64,000 nt of DNA from Congeria kusceri (Eukaryota; Mollusca; Bivalvia; Myida; Dreissenidae), in NCBI GenBank assembly GCA_027627225.1, contig CM051025.1:56421681-56485680 (forward strand), in the 5' to 3' direction. Below the pieces are notes generated by a model. That model made no database searches. It worked only from the letters and a program-made list of their open reading frames with translations, and was not told where the DNA came from. The translations under genes and the position numbers were made by a program. Positions 36,884 to 47,586 of this stretch are shown here, piece by piece (the first letter of the stretch is position 1; each line of letters starts with the position of its first letter).

Positions 36884-37111
36884 ATGCGATGTCTCTGGAG
36901 TTTCATTATTCTTATATTAAATAGCTTTGCAATGCTGGCATATGCCAGCCTTCCAGGATGCGTTACTTTAGTCTCAATTCTTAGTATTATAACATGTTTG
37001 TATAGACTGATAAATACCTTCCTGACAATTATTGGTGTATGCAATGAAAATAAATACAGTTATCCGTACTTTTTGAAATATTTATCCATGTGCGGACATT
37101 TGCACGAGTAA
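36884..37111 (+). CDS. Doubtful small secreted-protein ORF
   Basis: A 75-codon frame with a good signal-peptide-like start (MRCLWSFIILILNSFAMLAYA), then further hydrophobic sequence and five cysteines after the predicted cleavage site. It lies between segment copies. No splice sites, promoter or conserved counterpart in the other copies could be found, so this is more likely chance than a gene. Confidence 0.15.
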   Translation: MRCLWSFIILILNSFAMLAYASLPGCVTLVSILSIITCLYRLINTFLTIIGVCNENKYSYPYFLKYLSMCGHLHE

Positions 37112-38361
37112 ATCAAATACGCAAAATTCTTTGATTACTCAATAAGAATTAATATATGCATATTTTTCACACAAGTCGTTTAGATCTGAGAGACATCCAA
37201 GCAGTCATTTAAGAGAAAGAATTTTTTTATGTCTTCTAAGACGACTTTTTTTGTTATGTCAGCCATGCAACCCACAGAGTGCTCCTTTAACGGTGACCCG
37301 AACAATATTAATATGCTGGTAAATATATGTTGTAGCGAAAAAAGGCTGGAACAGTGCATGGTTGCTGTATGCATGTCTGCCTAAACTGACTCAACTAATC
37401 AATCAGTCTGCAGACTGAGTTTATCATTGAAAAGACGGGAAGTTCTGATGATCAATTAATAAATGCTACTCTCTGTTTGTTATTTGGAAATGATTCTAGT
37501 CATCGTTTCGTATTGTAGCAACATAAATGTCCTCTTTATTTGGTTTCAAGAACGAATAAACAATAAACAACTTACAATAACAAACTACCGATTGATACGT
37601 TTCTATTAACTAGATACTTAAATTACAGATTGGCATATATACATTAGATATCTTATTGTTTTCATAGCTGGAGATTAATCAATGCAAAATAATTATAATA
37701 TAAGTGGAAACTGTAATCAGAATTCAGGTAAATGGATTAGCAATCCAAAGCAGCAGTTAATTGAGAAAGATCCAATTGTTAATACATTTACTTTATATTT
37801 AATTTCGTAAAAGATAGCTTATAAACATTGATTTTATATTATTCGTAACGGTGTGCCTAAGCGAGTTTTTTTTAACACCATAGATGAAGATTACTTTTTT
37901 TGACATGAAATGACACGAAAATACCAGTTACATCGATAAATTAGATTATTTGTGTCCTATTCGATACATCGAGAAAAATCAATCGCACGTACCCGTGAGA
38001 CATATTCAAGCAATATTCGCACAATCCCGAATAACGTATAATCTAATTTCCCATCATTTCATGTGCTGCTGGGGTTTGTAGCAGCACTCTCGCTAGCTAA
38101 TGTTACCAATTAAAGAATGCACTATAAAAACTATATTTCGATGGCATCTGCATCGATAAGGAAAGATACTGCACAGAAGTATGCATTAACTGTGTATATT
38201 GTTTAAGTACTTTGTATTTTGTTCTCCCGCATGGTGCTGGTGGGATAGGGAAACATTCATTCACTTAGAGTTGTTCCAGACATTATGTTCAATTTTAATA
38301 AGATTCCTTTATGTACCTCATAAAACGCCTAGATTTAATGCACCTAACCATGTAAAATATA

Positions 38362-38552
38362 TGAGGCCTGCCGTGGGAAACCCGAATTTAATGCATGTGC
38401 GTAAATTGTCGTCCCGGATTAGCCTGTGCAGTCAGCACAGGCTAATGCAGGAAGACACTTCCCGCTTTTATGGTATTTTCTGATTTGAGGAAGTTTCTTC
38501 TAAACATAAATCACTGTAGCCGGAAAGTATCGTACTGGATTAGCCTGTGTCT
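38362..38552. mobile_element. Hairpin MITE, 3'-truncated copy
   Basis: Related to 7345-7614: CGTGGGAAACCCGAATTTAATGC, GATTAGCCTGTGCAGTCAGC and inverted partners. It breaks off after GGATTAGCCTGTG near 38550 into unrelated sequence. Confidence 0.8.
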
Positions 38553-38999
38553 AGGAACGAGACAGATATTACTGTGCACGTCGTTAACAGAAATTCCAGC
38601 CATATGGATGTACGACGCTAAAGACCCAAATAATGTACAATCAACAAGGTTAGGGTAACACACACATTTCGTTCTCTCATAAATAAAACATAATAAATAA
38701 CCGACTCAGACTGAATATCTCGAACCAGTTTGCCCAAGACGTACCGGAATTAGGATCCGACATATTCATTTTTCAATTATCTTTGTCCGCTAGTAACTTT
38801 AGTTCTTTTTAGTGAAGTTTCAGAGTATTATTTACTTTTCAATATTAGATCAAAGTCGATAACCAGTTGCATCGATTAATAACCGTTGAATTGTCAAAAC
38901 TTTACATTTTTGCTATTTTGCTACATGTAAAGTAATCGTAACACGCCACGCATTTATTAACCCTTTTAGCAATTCATGGATTTAATAAATCTTGATGAA

Positions 39000-41300
39000 A
39001 CACCCACACACTTTTTATATGTATAATTTAATAAATGCTTTTAAAACTGGGTATTAAAGATGCCTTTGGTACTTATTTGTGGAAATCAATTATTTCATGG
39101 AAAAAAGTGAAAGTAAAATGACAACATATGCAATAAAAGGAATAAATTAAAAATAACAAATTAATTCTATAAGGTATTAATAATGCAGGCCATAACCTTA
39201 GGCAAATAGTCAACCAGTTAAATAAGTACCAAATAAAGTTCAATGTCAATCTTATATACGCTCGGAAAAAGGTGATCCATTTTTTTATGATAATTTTTTT
39301 GTCCAAATAAAGCACGCTCACTTTAACATAACTTAAAATATTTGCTTATATTTTTCAGACATGTCATGTCCATTAAATAGTTTAATAAAAATATTACATT
39401 TTAAACAGATGAAGCTAAACTTATGATATATGGCTAGAGGCATATCCAGTCAATTAAGATGTTTCTTGGAAAACTACTAAAACTACGTTTACATACATTT
39501 CAAGTTTATTGTGGCACCATGTTTTTCATATTTCTGTACAATGAAACATTATCTGAGAAATCGACAATAGCCATTGGCTTATTTCGACACACTAACGTCA
39601 ACTTACACAAGAGGTATATTTTATAAATCGCTGCTGGCATTACCCTGATGTCTTTGCAAGTACAGATGTTTCCTCCTACACAAAATGTTCGTTTTTTAAT
39701 GACTTTGTCTGCAAATAATTATTACATGCATTATTGTTATTGTCCTAGGTAACAGTATAGTTTTCCAGGTTCTCAAAGGGACATGGAGGGTATATAGTAA
39801 TTGTGGCGTCTGTCACTGTGCGTACCGGTTAAAAAATATGGTCTTAGTTTAGAGGGTTTTTATACGAAGTATATTACAACGACAAAATCTATGACTCCAT
39901 ATTTGACATTATTGGCATCTAAAGGAGCTGTGGAACATAAATATTATTTTATGGTATTCAAAATAAATCAAAAGCTGAAAGATGTTAAGAGATATTGCAA
40001 TGTAAAATAACTATTACTGTCTGCTCATTTTTTTGTGTCGCTTCAAAAGGCGACATATAGGGGTTACATTGGCGGTTAGTTTGTGCAGATGGTTTTTGAG
40101 ACGTTTTTTGCGCAATCATTGAAACTTTAGGGAAGTGTTAGCAGGCTTATTGAAGGCTACGTTCAGTTTCGGCATAATTGCTTTTATCGTATCTTTTAAA
40201 ATAGTTCAAATAAGGCTTGTGTAGACAATACATTAAAAAAATGTTTTTCAATCATTATGTAACTTTAAGGAGAAGTGTTAGTAGGTATAAAAGGAAAGTT
40301 TGGTTCGGTTTTTGCTCTTATCGTACCTGAGTTATGGCGACACATCCGACTCGCGAAATTCTAGTTAGTCAGTATCACTAAAAAATCTTTTGCAGATACG
40401 TCCAGATGTCATTATAAACATATAAAATATAGCAGGTATACGCAGTTATTTATTGTTGTGTTTACAAAAAATGTATCACTTTTAATAAAATACACTTTCC
40501 CCATAACGAAATAATATCCTTTTACAAAAAGCGACAACATTATATCTCAAAACCATTGTTTTGGCATTAGTAAATATTCGTACAAACCTATTGTTTTAAA
40601 TGCTCACTAACATCTTGTTTAAAATACATTTGGATCAAATACATTTGAAAAACTAACTCGATACATCATAAGATAATAGGCATGTTTGACTTCTACAACG
40701 CTGTGTTTTGTAGGAGAATAATGCATGGGACCATCAATATTTCTTACCGATGCTGTCTAGTATTTGCTTTCAACTCAAAGAAGAAACATGAAAGCTGGAA
40801 TATTTATTTCAAGGCAACTATGTTCGCGAAATAATACGTCAAGACATCGTACGGTTACAAATGTTGCAATTACACGGTCGTAGGAAATCTATTGAACACA
40901 CTGAATATAATTTAATCTAATAGAGAAGAAAGATTACTTCCCATCACGATCGTTACAAAACACATTTTTCACAAACAATAAACATTAGAATAATATCAGA
41001 GTGTGCCCTGAACACATTAAGAAAATAATCATTAATTGAAGTAAATTAAACGTTTAACAGTGGAAATCTTGTGTGACACTTATCTAAATGTTACTTTCTA
41101 AGCTGAAGACCAAATGTGTTATTACATATTTTTCAATAATAAATCTTAACGGTCTGAAACGACATCATAGTGACACGTCCCGATGTTATATGCGGCAACA
41201 AATAGCTTAGTTTATTAAAACCGTATCAACGTAGCAACATTTCTTTGCTCAAAAGTGGACGTTCGCATCTTTCATAGACACATTAATGGACTCTTTTTTA
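39000..41300. other. No gene recognised
   Basis: AT-rich. A repeat unit occurs twice at 40120-40196 and 40259-40328 (GAAGTGTTAG(C/T)AGG.. and GCTTTTATCGTA or GCTCTTATCGTA) inside an element bracketed by AAGGCGACATA and ATGGCGACACA. Open frames are short and unsupported. Confidence 0.45.
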
Positions 41301-41341
41301 TTTCGCCATAGTAATTTAGAACTTGATTCCCCTCAGTAACA

Positions 41342-41445
41342 GAATTATTCCTATCATATGGACGCAGTGCGCAAATCAATCATTTCTAGGTACGAATTAT
41401 TCCTATCATATGGACGCAGTGCGCAAATCAATCATTTCTAGGTAC
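41342..41445. repeat. Perfect 52-bp tandem duplication
   Basis: GAATTATTCCTATCATATGG...CATTTCTAGGTAC occurs twice back to back with no differences seen, which implies a recent event. Confidence 0.95.
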
Positions 41446-41511
41446 AAAGCTCGCAAATCTAATATTCTTACAATCCTTGATAATGCAAAATCGTATATAG
41501 CCAGACAGTTC

Positions 41512-42357
41512 TGACGTACCGTTTTAGTCAAAAGTAAATAGGTATACCAATAGGTACAAAAATACGGCTACAGGCACAATTTTGTGCCTACAGCCCTATA
41601 TTTATGCCTAAAGGCCTATTTAAAAATATACCGATAGGTAAATTCATACCTGTAGGTACAATGTAGGCCTGTCGGCATAAATTTAGGCCAGTAGGCTCAA
41701 TATATTTCGGTGTTTGGAATTACCGAAATGCCCGTAATTACCGAAATCCCCCGAAATCCCCCCAACTCCCCTTAATTATTTTAGTTAAAAGTAACATTAA
41801 ATGCATTTTAAAGCTATAAAGGTCACTTAAAGAAAAAATGCATGCATACACTTTATTTATTTAAGGGTTATGTTGACCTGCTTTAATTATATAAAGGGAT
41901 TTCGGACACTTATTTTTTTAAGGGCTATGTTGACTTGCGTTAATGATCTAAAGAGATTTCGGTAATAACGATAGGATTTATGTGAGTGCTCTCCCTTGTT
42001 TTCAGTTTGCAGTTACCGAAATCCCTTTCTTATTTCTTATGTAACGCAGGTCAACATAACCTTTACATAAATACATTGTATGCATACATTTTACCTTGAC
42101 GTGACCTTTATAGCTTTAAAATGCATTTAATATTACTTTTAACTGAAATAATTACAGGGAGTTCGGTAATTCTACACACCGAAATATATTGAGCCTACAG
42201 GCCTAAATTTATGCCGACAGGCCTAAATTGTACCTACAGGTATAAATTGTACCTGTAGGTATATTTTTAAATAGGCCTATAGGCAAAAATTGTGCCTGTA
42301 GGCATATTTTTGTACTTGTAGGTATACATATTTATTTTTGACCCAAACGGTACGTCA
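41512..42357. mobile_element. Foldback element of about 850 bp (whole-element palindrome)
   Basis: The ends are TGACGTACCGTTTTAGTCAAAA and its inverted partner TTTTGACCCAAACGGTACGTCA. Almost the whole length pairs: subterminal arrays of about 11-bp units such as AGGCATAAAT and TAGGTACAA, then a TTACCGAAAT block, then AATGCATTTTAAAGCTATAAA with its complement, closing near 41950-42010. The repeats AGACAGT at 41503-41509 and 42359-42365 are candidate target-site duplications. No open frame of note. Confidence 0.85.
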
Positions 42358-42435
42358 TAGACAGTAAGGTCCGTTAACAATTGAATACACGAGTAACAGG
42401 ACTGGCTGGTAGTGGAAAGATTCATTTTCATTTGC

Positions 42436-42646
42436 GGCGTGCCGTGGGAAAACCGGGCTTAATTCATTTGCGTGACGTGTCGTCCCGGATTAGCCTGTGC
42501 AGTCCGCTTTTATGGTGTTTTGTTTTAAGAAAGTCTCTTCTAAACATAAATCCACTGTAGGCGGAAAGTGTCATTCCGTATTAGCCTGTGCGGACGACAC
42601 TTACGCACATGCATTAAGCCCGGGTTTTCTCACGAAACGCCTCATT
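42436..42646. mobile_element. Hairpin MITE, internally deleted copy
   Basis: Same family as 7345-7614: CCGTGGGAAAACCGGGCTTA at the left and GGTTTTCTCACGAAACGCC-like sequence at the right; one inverted block next to GCAGTCCGC is lost. Confidence 0.82.
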
Positions 42647-42805
42647 TCTGTGTTTACAGTTATGTTGGTGACCTACGTTAACTGAAGGTAATTCGTAATT
42701 TGACAGAGACAAAGACGTTATCAAAATGTTGCAATGCCGTTGATTAAAGGAAAACAGGATCAGTAGTTTATGTGCCTGTTCATTATAGTTAACGTACATC
42801 CAATA

Positions 42806-43042
42806 GCCAGGCTAACTCAGAGCGCTAGACAGTTAATCGTGATCGTGAGTTCGAATCCGAGCCCGGCCACTTAACTAGCGTGGGGATTGGTCATGAAATT
42901 ATTTCTACGGTCATTCTCCACCTACCTCTGATTCAAGTAGGGCAGTTGTCAGTTACTGGCATAGGTAAGTGCGCGTAGTACTGGTAAACCGCTTAGATCG
43001 GTTAAGATTGCCCAAGAAAAGTGTGAGTAGGTTAACTGACCA
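42806..43042 (+). mobile_element. tRNA-derived SINE, second family
   Basis: The head AGCCAGGCTAACTCAGAGCG (A-box-like) and GTGAGTTCGAATCC (strong B box) form a tRNA-like unit of about 75 bp with CCCGGCCA at its 3' side. A body of about 160 bp containing CCACCTACCTCTGATTCAAG and GGTTAAGATTGCCCAAG follows. The body differs from the 3500/21793 family. Confidence 0.65.
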
Positions 43043-43404
43043 CCATGATATGACTGAAATACTGTTAAAAACGAACAAACATCTTATAGCGGGTTAAAAA
43101 CTACGGTATACATTTTTCACGTGACACTGCGGTACATGAGAACATAAGTAAACAAAATGTTCATAGAATCGTGACTCACAACTCTTGAAAACTAGTAATG
43201 AATAATATTGAAGATACCATTATTGTTTGGAATTTACGCAAATGTGTACAGCCAAACAAAAGTCTAAATAAAAGGTTAAAAAATACCGACAACCAGTTTT
43301 AGTTTCATTATACAATACTGTTCTTGTTTGTGAACGTACTGGTAAATCTGTAACAGGAAACAGTAAACGGGAAGTTGAGATAAGGCTAATAGCAGATATG
43401 TCAA

Positions 43405-43465
43405 AGTCATTTAGACCGCTTTTCCATATGTCCGTATCCGCATCCGTATCCGCATAAATATTTAC
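43405..43465. repeat. CCGTATCCGCAT hexamer-like repeat, part of a dispersed element
   Basis: CATATGTCCGTATCCGCATCC.. is the inverse of a motif at 45640-45752 that includes GCGGATGCGGATACGGACAT. Probably two copies of one element in opposite orientation. Confidence 0.5.
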
Positions 43466-45639
43466 GGACGCACTTTTCCGTGAATCCACAAATTAACGTC
43501 GAATATCTTAGTTGTTTTTTTTTCTTAAATTAATTTCTAATAGTTACAATGTCTGACTAAGAAGCGTTTAAACATTCTGAATTACGTCGGCTGCAAATAG
43601 TTTATGCGAAAACATTCACATGTGGTGGATTTTAATCAATATAAAGCATTTAAAAGCATCAAACAATTATATCTACAGCCTCAAGCATGACTCATTTAAA
43701 GGTTACCCGTTATTACTGAGTTATTGTACTAGGTGAGTCTAAGATTGAGTTATCCTAGTGTATCTAAACTATTTTTCGTCATAGCTGTTTAACCCCATAT
43801 TTGACCTTTCTAAACATCCAATCAAATGTTGTGAAACTTTCCCGCCAGTAGTCCCGAATGAATAAATCCTAACATTGCATCGGCTAGTATAAAAGAAATC
43901 CCCACCGCGGCCTTTAAAAAAATGGCTCCATTTCTTTTCGGAGGTAAATGGAAACAATGAGCCCGTGTGGAAAAATCCAGACATACCTCTCTACTTTGTT
44001 GACGTTTTTGAATAGTTTCCAGTTCTGAGCTTCCTACTCATTAGTTGCATTTGCTCAAATTTCATTTTGAATTTACATGTCAGTGTTTACAGGCCGTGAA
44101 ACATGACCTTGTGAAAATGCCCCGTTAATACCACATTCGATAGGCAATATTCCATAGATTGCACGCGCTGACTAGCCTGCGCCTGTTAATAGTATACACG
44201 TCAGCAACACTGATTTTTTCTAACAAGCATGGAGAACGATCGACCATAAGATCAATAATGAATGGAGAATTACTTATATTTATAAACCAACAATTCATGT
44301 GTATTTGAATAACGGTTGGTAGATCTATTTATTAAGAATTATATAGAATTGCATTTTCTCTTTTCTTCTCCTGTAGAGGCTATTCAATTTATAAATAGAT
44401 TTTGCATCTTTATATAAATAGACACTGGCGGAAGCTTTCGGACATCGTAATTTAATTTGATTTACATTTGGTATTTTACTTTACGTGCGTTTTATGAATG
44501 CATTAAAACTATAATAGTATACAAAAAACGCTCGAGACGTATTTGGCAAAGGAATATAAATCTAATTCGCCACTATTAAATATAACTTTTACGTTTTTGT
44601 TTTCACAAAATGGAGTCAAATCATCATATTTAATTGCGATGATTGTTCCATGACGTGTGTTTATATTTGGCACACATAGTATAAATGCTTGTTCCATTAT
44701 AAATGTGATAAACGCTCATATTCATTCTCGTCATTATTTTCTTGGAAACAATGTTACTTCTATTAAATTTTGATTTGCCTGACAAATACTGTATACATAA
44801 TTTAGATTTAAAAAATCACGGATGAAAAATATAAGACGGTAAGATCAGTTAACATAATTAAGATATCTTAAACATCTGGACTTTTCATAGTTTCCCGGCG
44901 CCCTATGATGCTCTGCATAATTGTTTTTTCGTGTGAAATACTGATTTGTCTACCGAATTCTCGTGAAGAGGCTATTCATCTACAAATAGACATTGTTTTA
45001 TATAGATAATGAATACATGCATTGTATACTAAAATAATTTAATCTTGAAACACGCTTCAAATATATATATATATATATTTCGTTGTAATCGTAAAATTCT
45101 TATTTTTACTATGTATAGATAAACATACTGACGTTGATGAGCAGATGAGTCTGACTAATTAGGGTTATTCAAGTAGAACTGATTAAAAACACGGGGTAGT
45201 TCATCACTTCATTGCTTTACATGAAATAATGATAATTCTTTTTATTTATTATAAATATAGAAACACTCATGCTACTTTTTAGGAGCTAGCCACATGAAAA
45301 TATCAGTTTGCTATTTGATGATGAAAATTAATTTATTTTATTGTAAAAATATCGAAAAATAATATAAAATGCGTGTAGAATAACGATCTATGAAGAAATG
45401 AGACTGTTTGTTTATAAACCATATCAACATATGCATCAGTTTTAAATATTCATGTTGGATATTCAATTTACATTCTTTACAGACATTTACAACATACGCC
45501 GAATATCTTTTTTAAAGATATTTCTTGTTTCTATTTTCCCAATGTTTTATTTATAAAAGCCCTTTGTTTAACCTGCTAAGTTATATACCATGTCGTCCGA
45601 AACCACATAAAATCGCTCACCGCGCGTTTTCTTGCGAAC

Positions 45640-45752
45640 GGCTTTTGCGGATGCGCTTTGCGGATACGGATTGCGGACATATGGGAAGCTTCCACTGTTT
45701 TCAATTTGTTCGATTTTTTGCGGATGCGGATACGGACATATGGAAATGCGCC
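45640..45752. repeat. GCGGATACGGACATATGG repeats
   Basis: Two subcopies (near 45660-45690 and 45719-45745) of GCGGATRCGGAY..GGACATATGG. They match 43405-43465 inverted. Overlapping frames on both strands are repeat by-products. Confidence 0.5.
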
Positions 45753-46129
45753 CTTATAGTTCAAACTTTCACAATCCCCGGATAGCTGGCACACAATCGT
45801 ATGACAATTGCAAATGTAGTATCACATATTGGTGTGGCAAAAGAATGCCGCCATCGATTTCTGCATTTGGGACAATCATATCCTGCTGAATTTTATTGAA
45901 CCCATAATTGGCATCGGGGGCCTAATGGTCTGTCATTGGCGTTTTATTGTCATATTTGCAGTATATGGGTCCCACTAGGCCTATCAATGTGTCAGCAGTT
46001 TTAACTAATGAAGTTCACGATTGGCCGAGAGGGGAGGTTTACATACGCACATATCTATGTAACATGTAATTAGATATTGTGCTTCTGAACTTCATTATTC
46101 AAATGACATAGCAGTTTAGGATATTTATA

Positions 46130-46170
46130 TGATGCATGTCGTGGGAAAACCGAGCATAATGCATGTGATT
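46130..46170. mobile_element. Hairpin MITE end fragment
   Basis: Only the terminal part of the 7345-7614 family is present (CGTGGGAAAACCGAGCATAA, TGCATGTG). Confidence 0.6.
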
Positions 46171-46913
46171 ATTTTGATTATCCGCATGTTCTATATGGCA
46201 GTTATGCACATCAAATGAATAGACTACGTGTTTCAAAGGAGATGCCGTTATTTCTTTCACAAAACACTCTCTGTGTTTGTCCAACTGATATACTGACATT
46301 GGCATACATTTCCCGATAAGAGATATAACTTCTTATTAACAACGGCGATAATAACACAAAAAAGCAATTCAATGATGCAGAACAGTTTGATTATTCAAAC
46401 ATTCACAATATTTTACCTTTGCAGACGCTATGCTATGATTCCAGAAAACACTATTTCTTACAATCCGTCTGAAGACAAGATCTCAGGAGAAGACACACGA
46501 CAAAGCACATTTAGTCAAAGGGTTTAGAAACACATCAATGATGTATGTTATATTGACAGTAACAAATGCTGATAACGAAAGTATTCTTAATCTATTTTTT
46601 TTCACCAAAACCCAGCAATGGTGAATATTTTGAGACACCATACGCGCTTGAAACGTATGTGTTAATTTTATGATAAATTATTACACAACTTGCAATTTTG
46701 TTAAAGAACGATATGACATGAAAAGCATATTTGGTGTTGCCAAATTAGAGTATCAGAAAATTGCAAGAAAAACTCGACATTTTTCAGTATACAATTGGAA
46801 AATGCACACATAAGGGTACTGTTTCTTTGAAATAGTTTTGAATACATCGCGGGTTGAGCGTGAAACTAATGTATCTGATATAGAAATGTTAAGCAGATTT
46901 ATAGGATCTTACA

Positions 46914-47053
46914 CGAGTTGTCATTTCATACCATATTTTATTAAACGAGTTCAGGAATTGGGTTATTAAGCGAGTCTTTGGCGAGCTTACTAACGAATTT
47001 CCTGGACGAGTTTAATAAAATATGATATGAAATGGCAACGAGTGTCAGATCTT
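46914..47053. mobile_element. Short foldback MITE downstream of gene C
   Basis: GATCTTACACGAGTTGTCATT.. ATTTTATTAAACGAGTTCAGGAA pairs with TTCCTGGACGAGTTTAATAA.. AATGGCAACGAGTGTCAGATC over about 60 bp per arm, with a short central GGCGAGC-containing loop. Non-coding. Confidence 0.8.
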
Positions 47054-47364
47054 TTTTATCACATGCTTTTAAACGAAAATAAACGTATAAAGTTGTGTAT
47101 TGACATGGCGTCATTTCATGTTGACGACGTCATTTCACCAAAATAACGTCATGCGATTGGTCAGTCAAAGAATATGTAGCCAATGAAAACGCTCAAAATG
47201 TTATCGTACACATGTGTAAGATAGAAATATTCGTAATGGTTGTATTACACGGGAGAAAAGGTATAGCATATGATAAACAATAGTTTCATGCTTAACCCTC
47301 GCAATGTTGGCGTCTTGTAAATCTAACGAACACAAAGTAGTATTGTGTGAGAATAAATGCGCGT

Positions 47365-47586
47365 TTAATTCGTCACCAGCGTTAGAAGCGGTAGCAATAG
47401 CCAGATGAGGATGCTGTGATTCAATCTGTCGCCATGGCCTCTAATAATCAGAGTAATGTCTGTGGGTTCCGGTATGGCTTCGTCGCCATAGCAACTGATC
47501 TTGTACGTCCGGAACGTGTCCGGGGAGCCGCCGATTATTCCATTGTGGACGGCGGAAGTGGAGAACGAGGCTATGACGGTTTGGCT
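47365..47586 (-). CDS. Gene C exon 4: C-terminus with hydrophobic tail
   Basis: Encodes residues 197-269 (SQTVIASFSTS..., YKISCYGDEA) and ends in ILIWLLLPLLTLVTN, stop TAA. The acceptor is ACAAATACAG|AGCCAA, phase 0. ATTAAA, a variant poly(A) hexamer, overlaps the stop codon. Confidence 0.82.
   Translation of the reverse strand, partial: SQTVIASFSTSAVHNGIIGGSPDTFRTYKISCYGDEAIPEPTDITLIIRGHGDRLNHSILIWLLLPLLTLVTN

Larger units (their letters stand above)
31750..38960 (+). repeat. Cluster of diverged copies of one non-coding segment
   Basis: A shared order of blocks recurs: block a (TGGTTGCAG.., then CAGTCTGCAGAGTGCATCAA) near 32085-32270, 35310-36830 and 37345-37500, with a shorter match near 34615; block b (AGCAGCACT(T/C)TCGCTAG) near 32780 and 38080; block c (GGAAACATTCATT.., GTTGTTC.AGACAT) near 32918 and 38247, with a weaker match near 34860; block d (ATCTC.AAC.AGTT.GCCC, AGACGTACC) near 33973 and 38725. 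Copies are far diverged with large indels, so the unit boundary is approximate. No conserved reading frame was found across copies. Confidence 0.7.

Noticed and set aside
45525..45889. Three overlapping 72-86 codon frames on both strands
   Set aside because: They overlap a GCGGATACGGA repeat; no frame is conserved in the inverted copy at 43405-43465.
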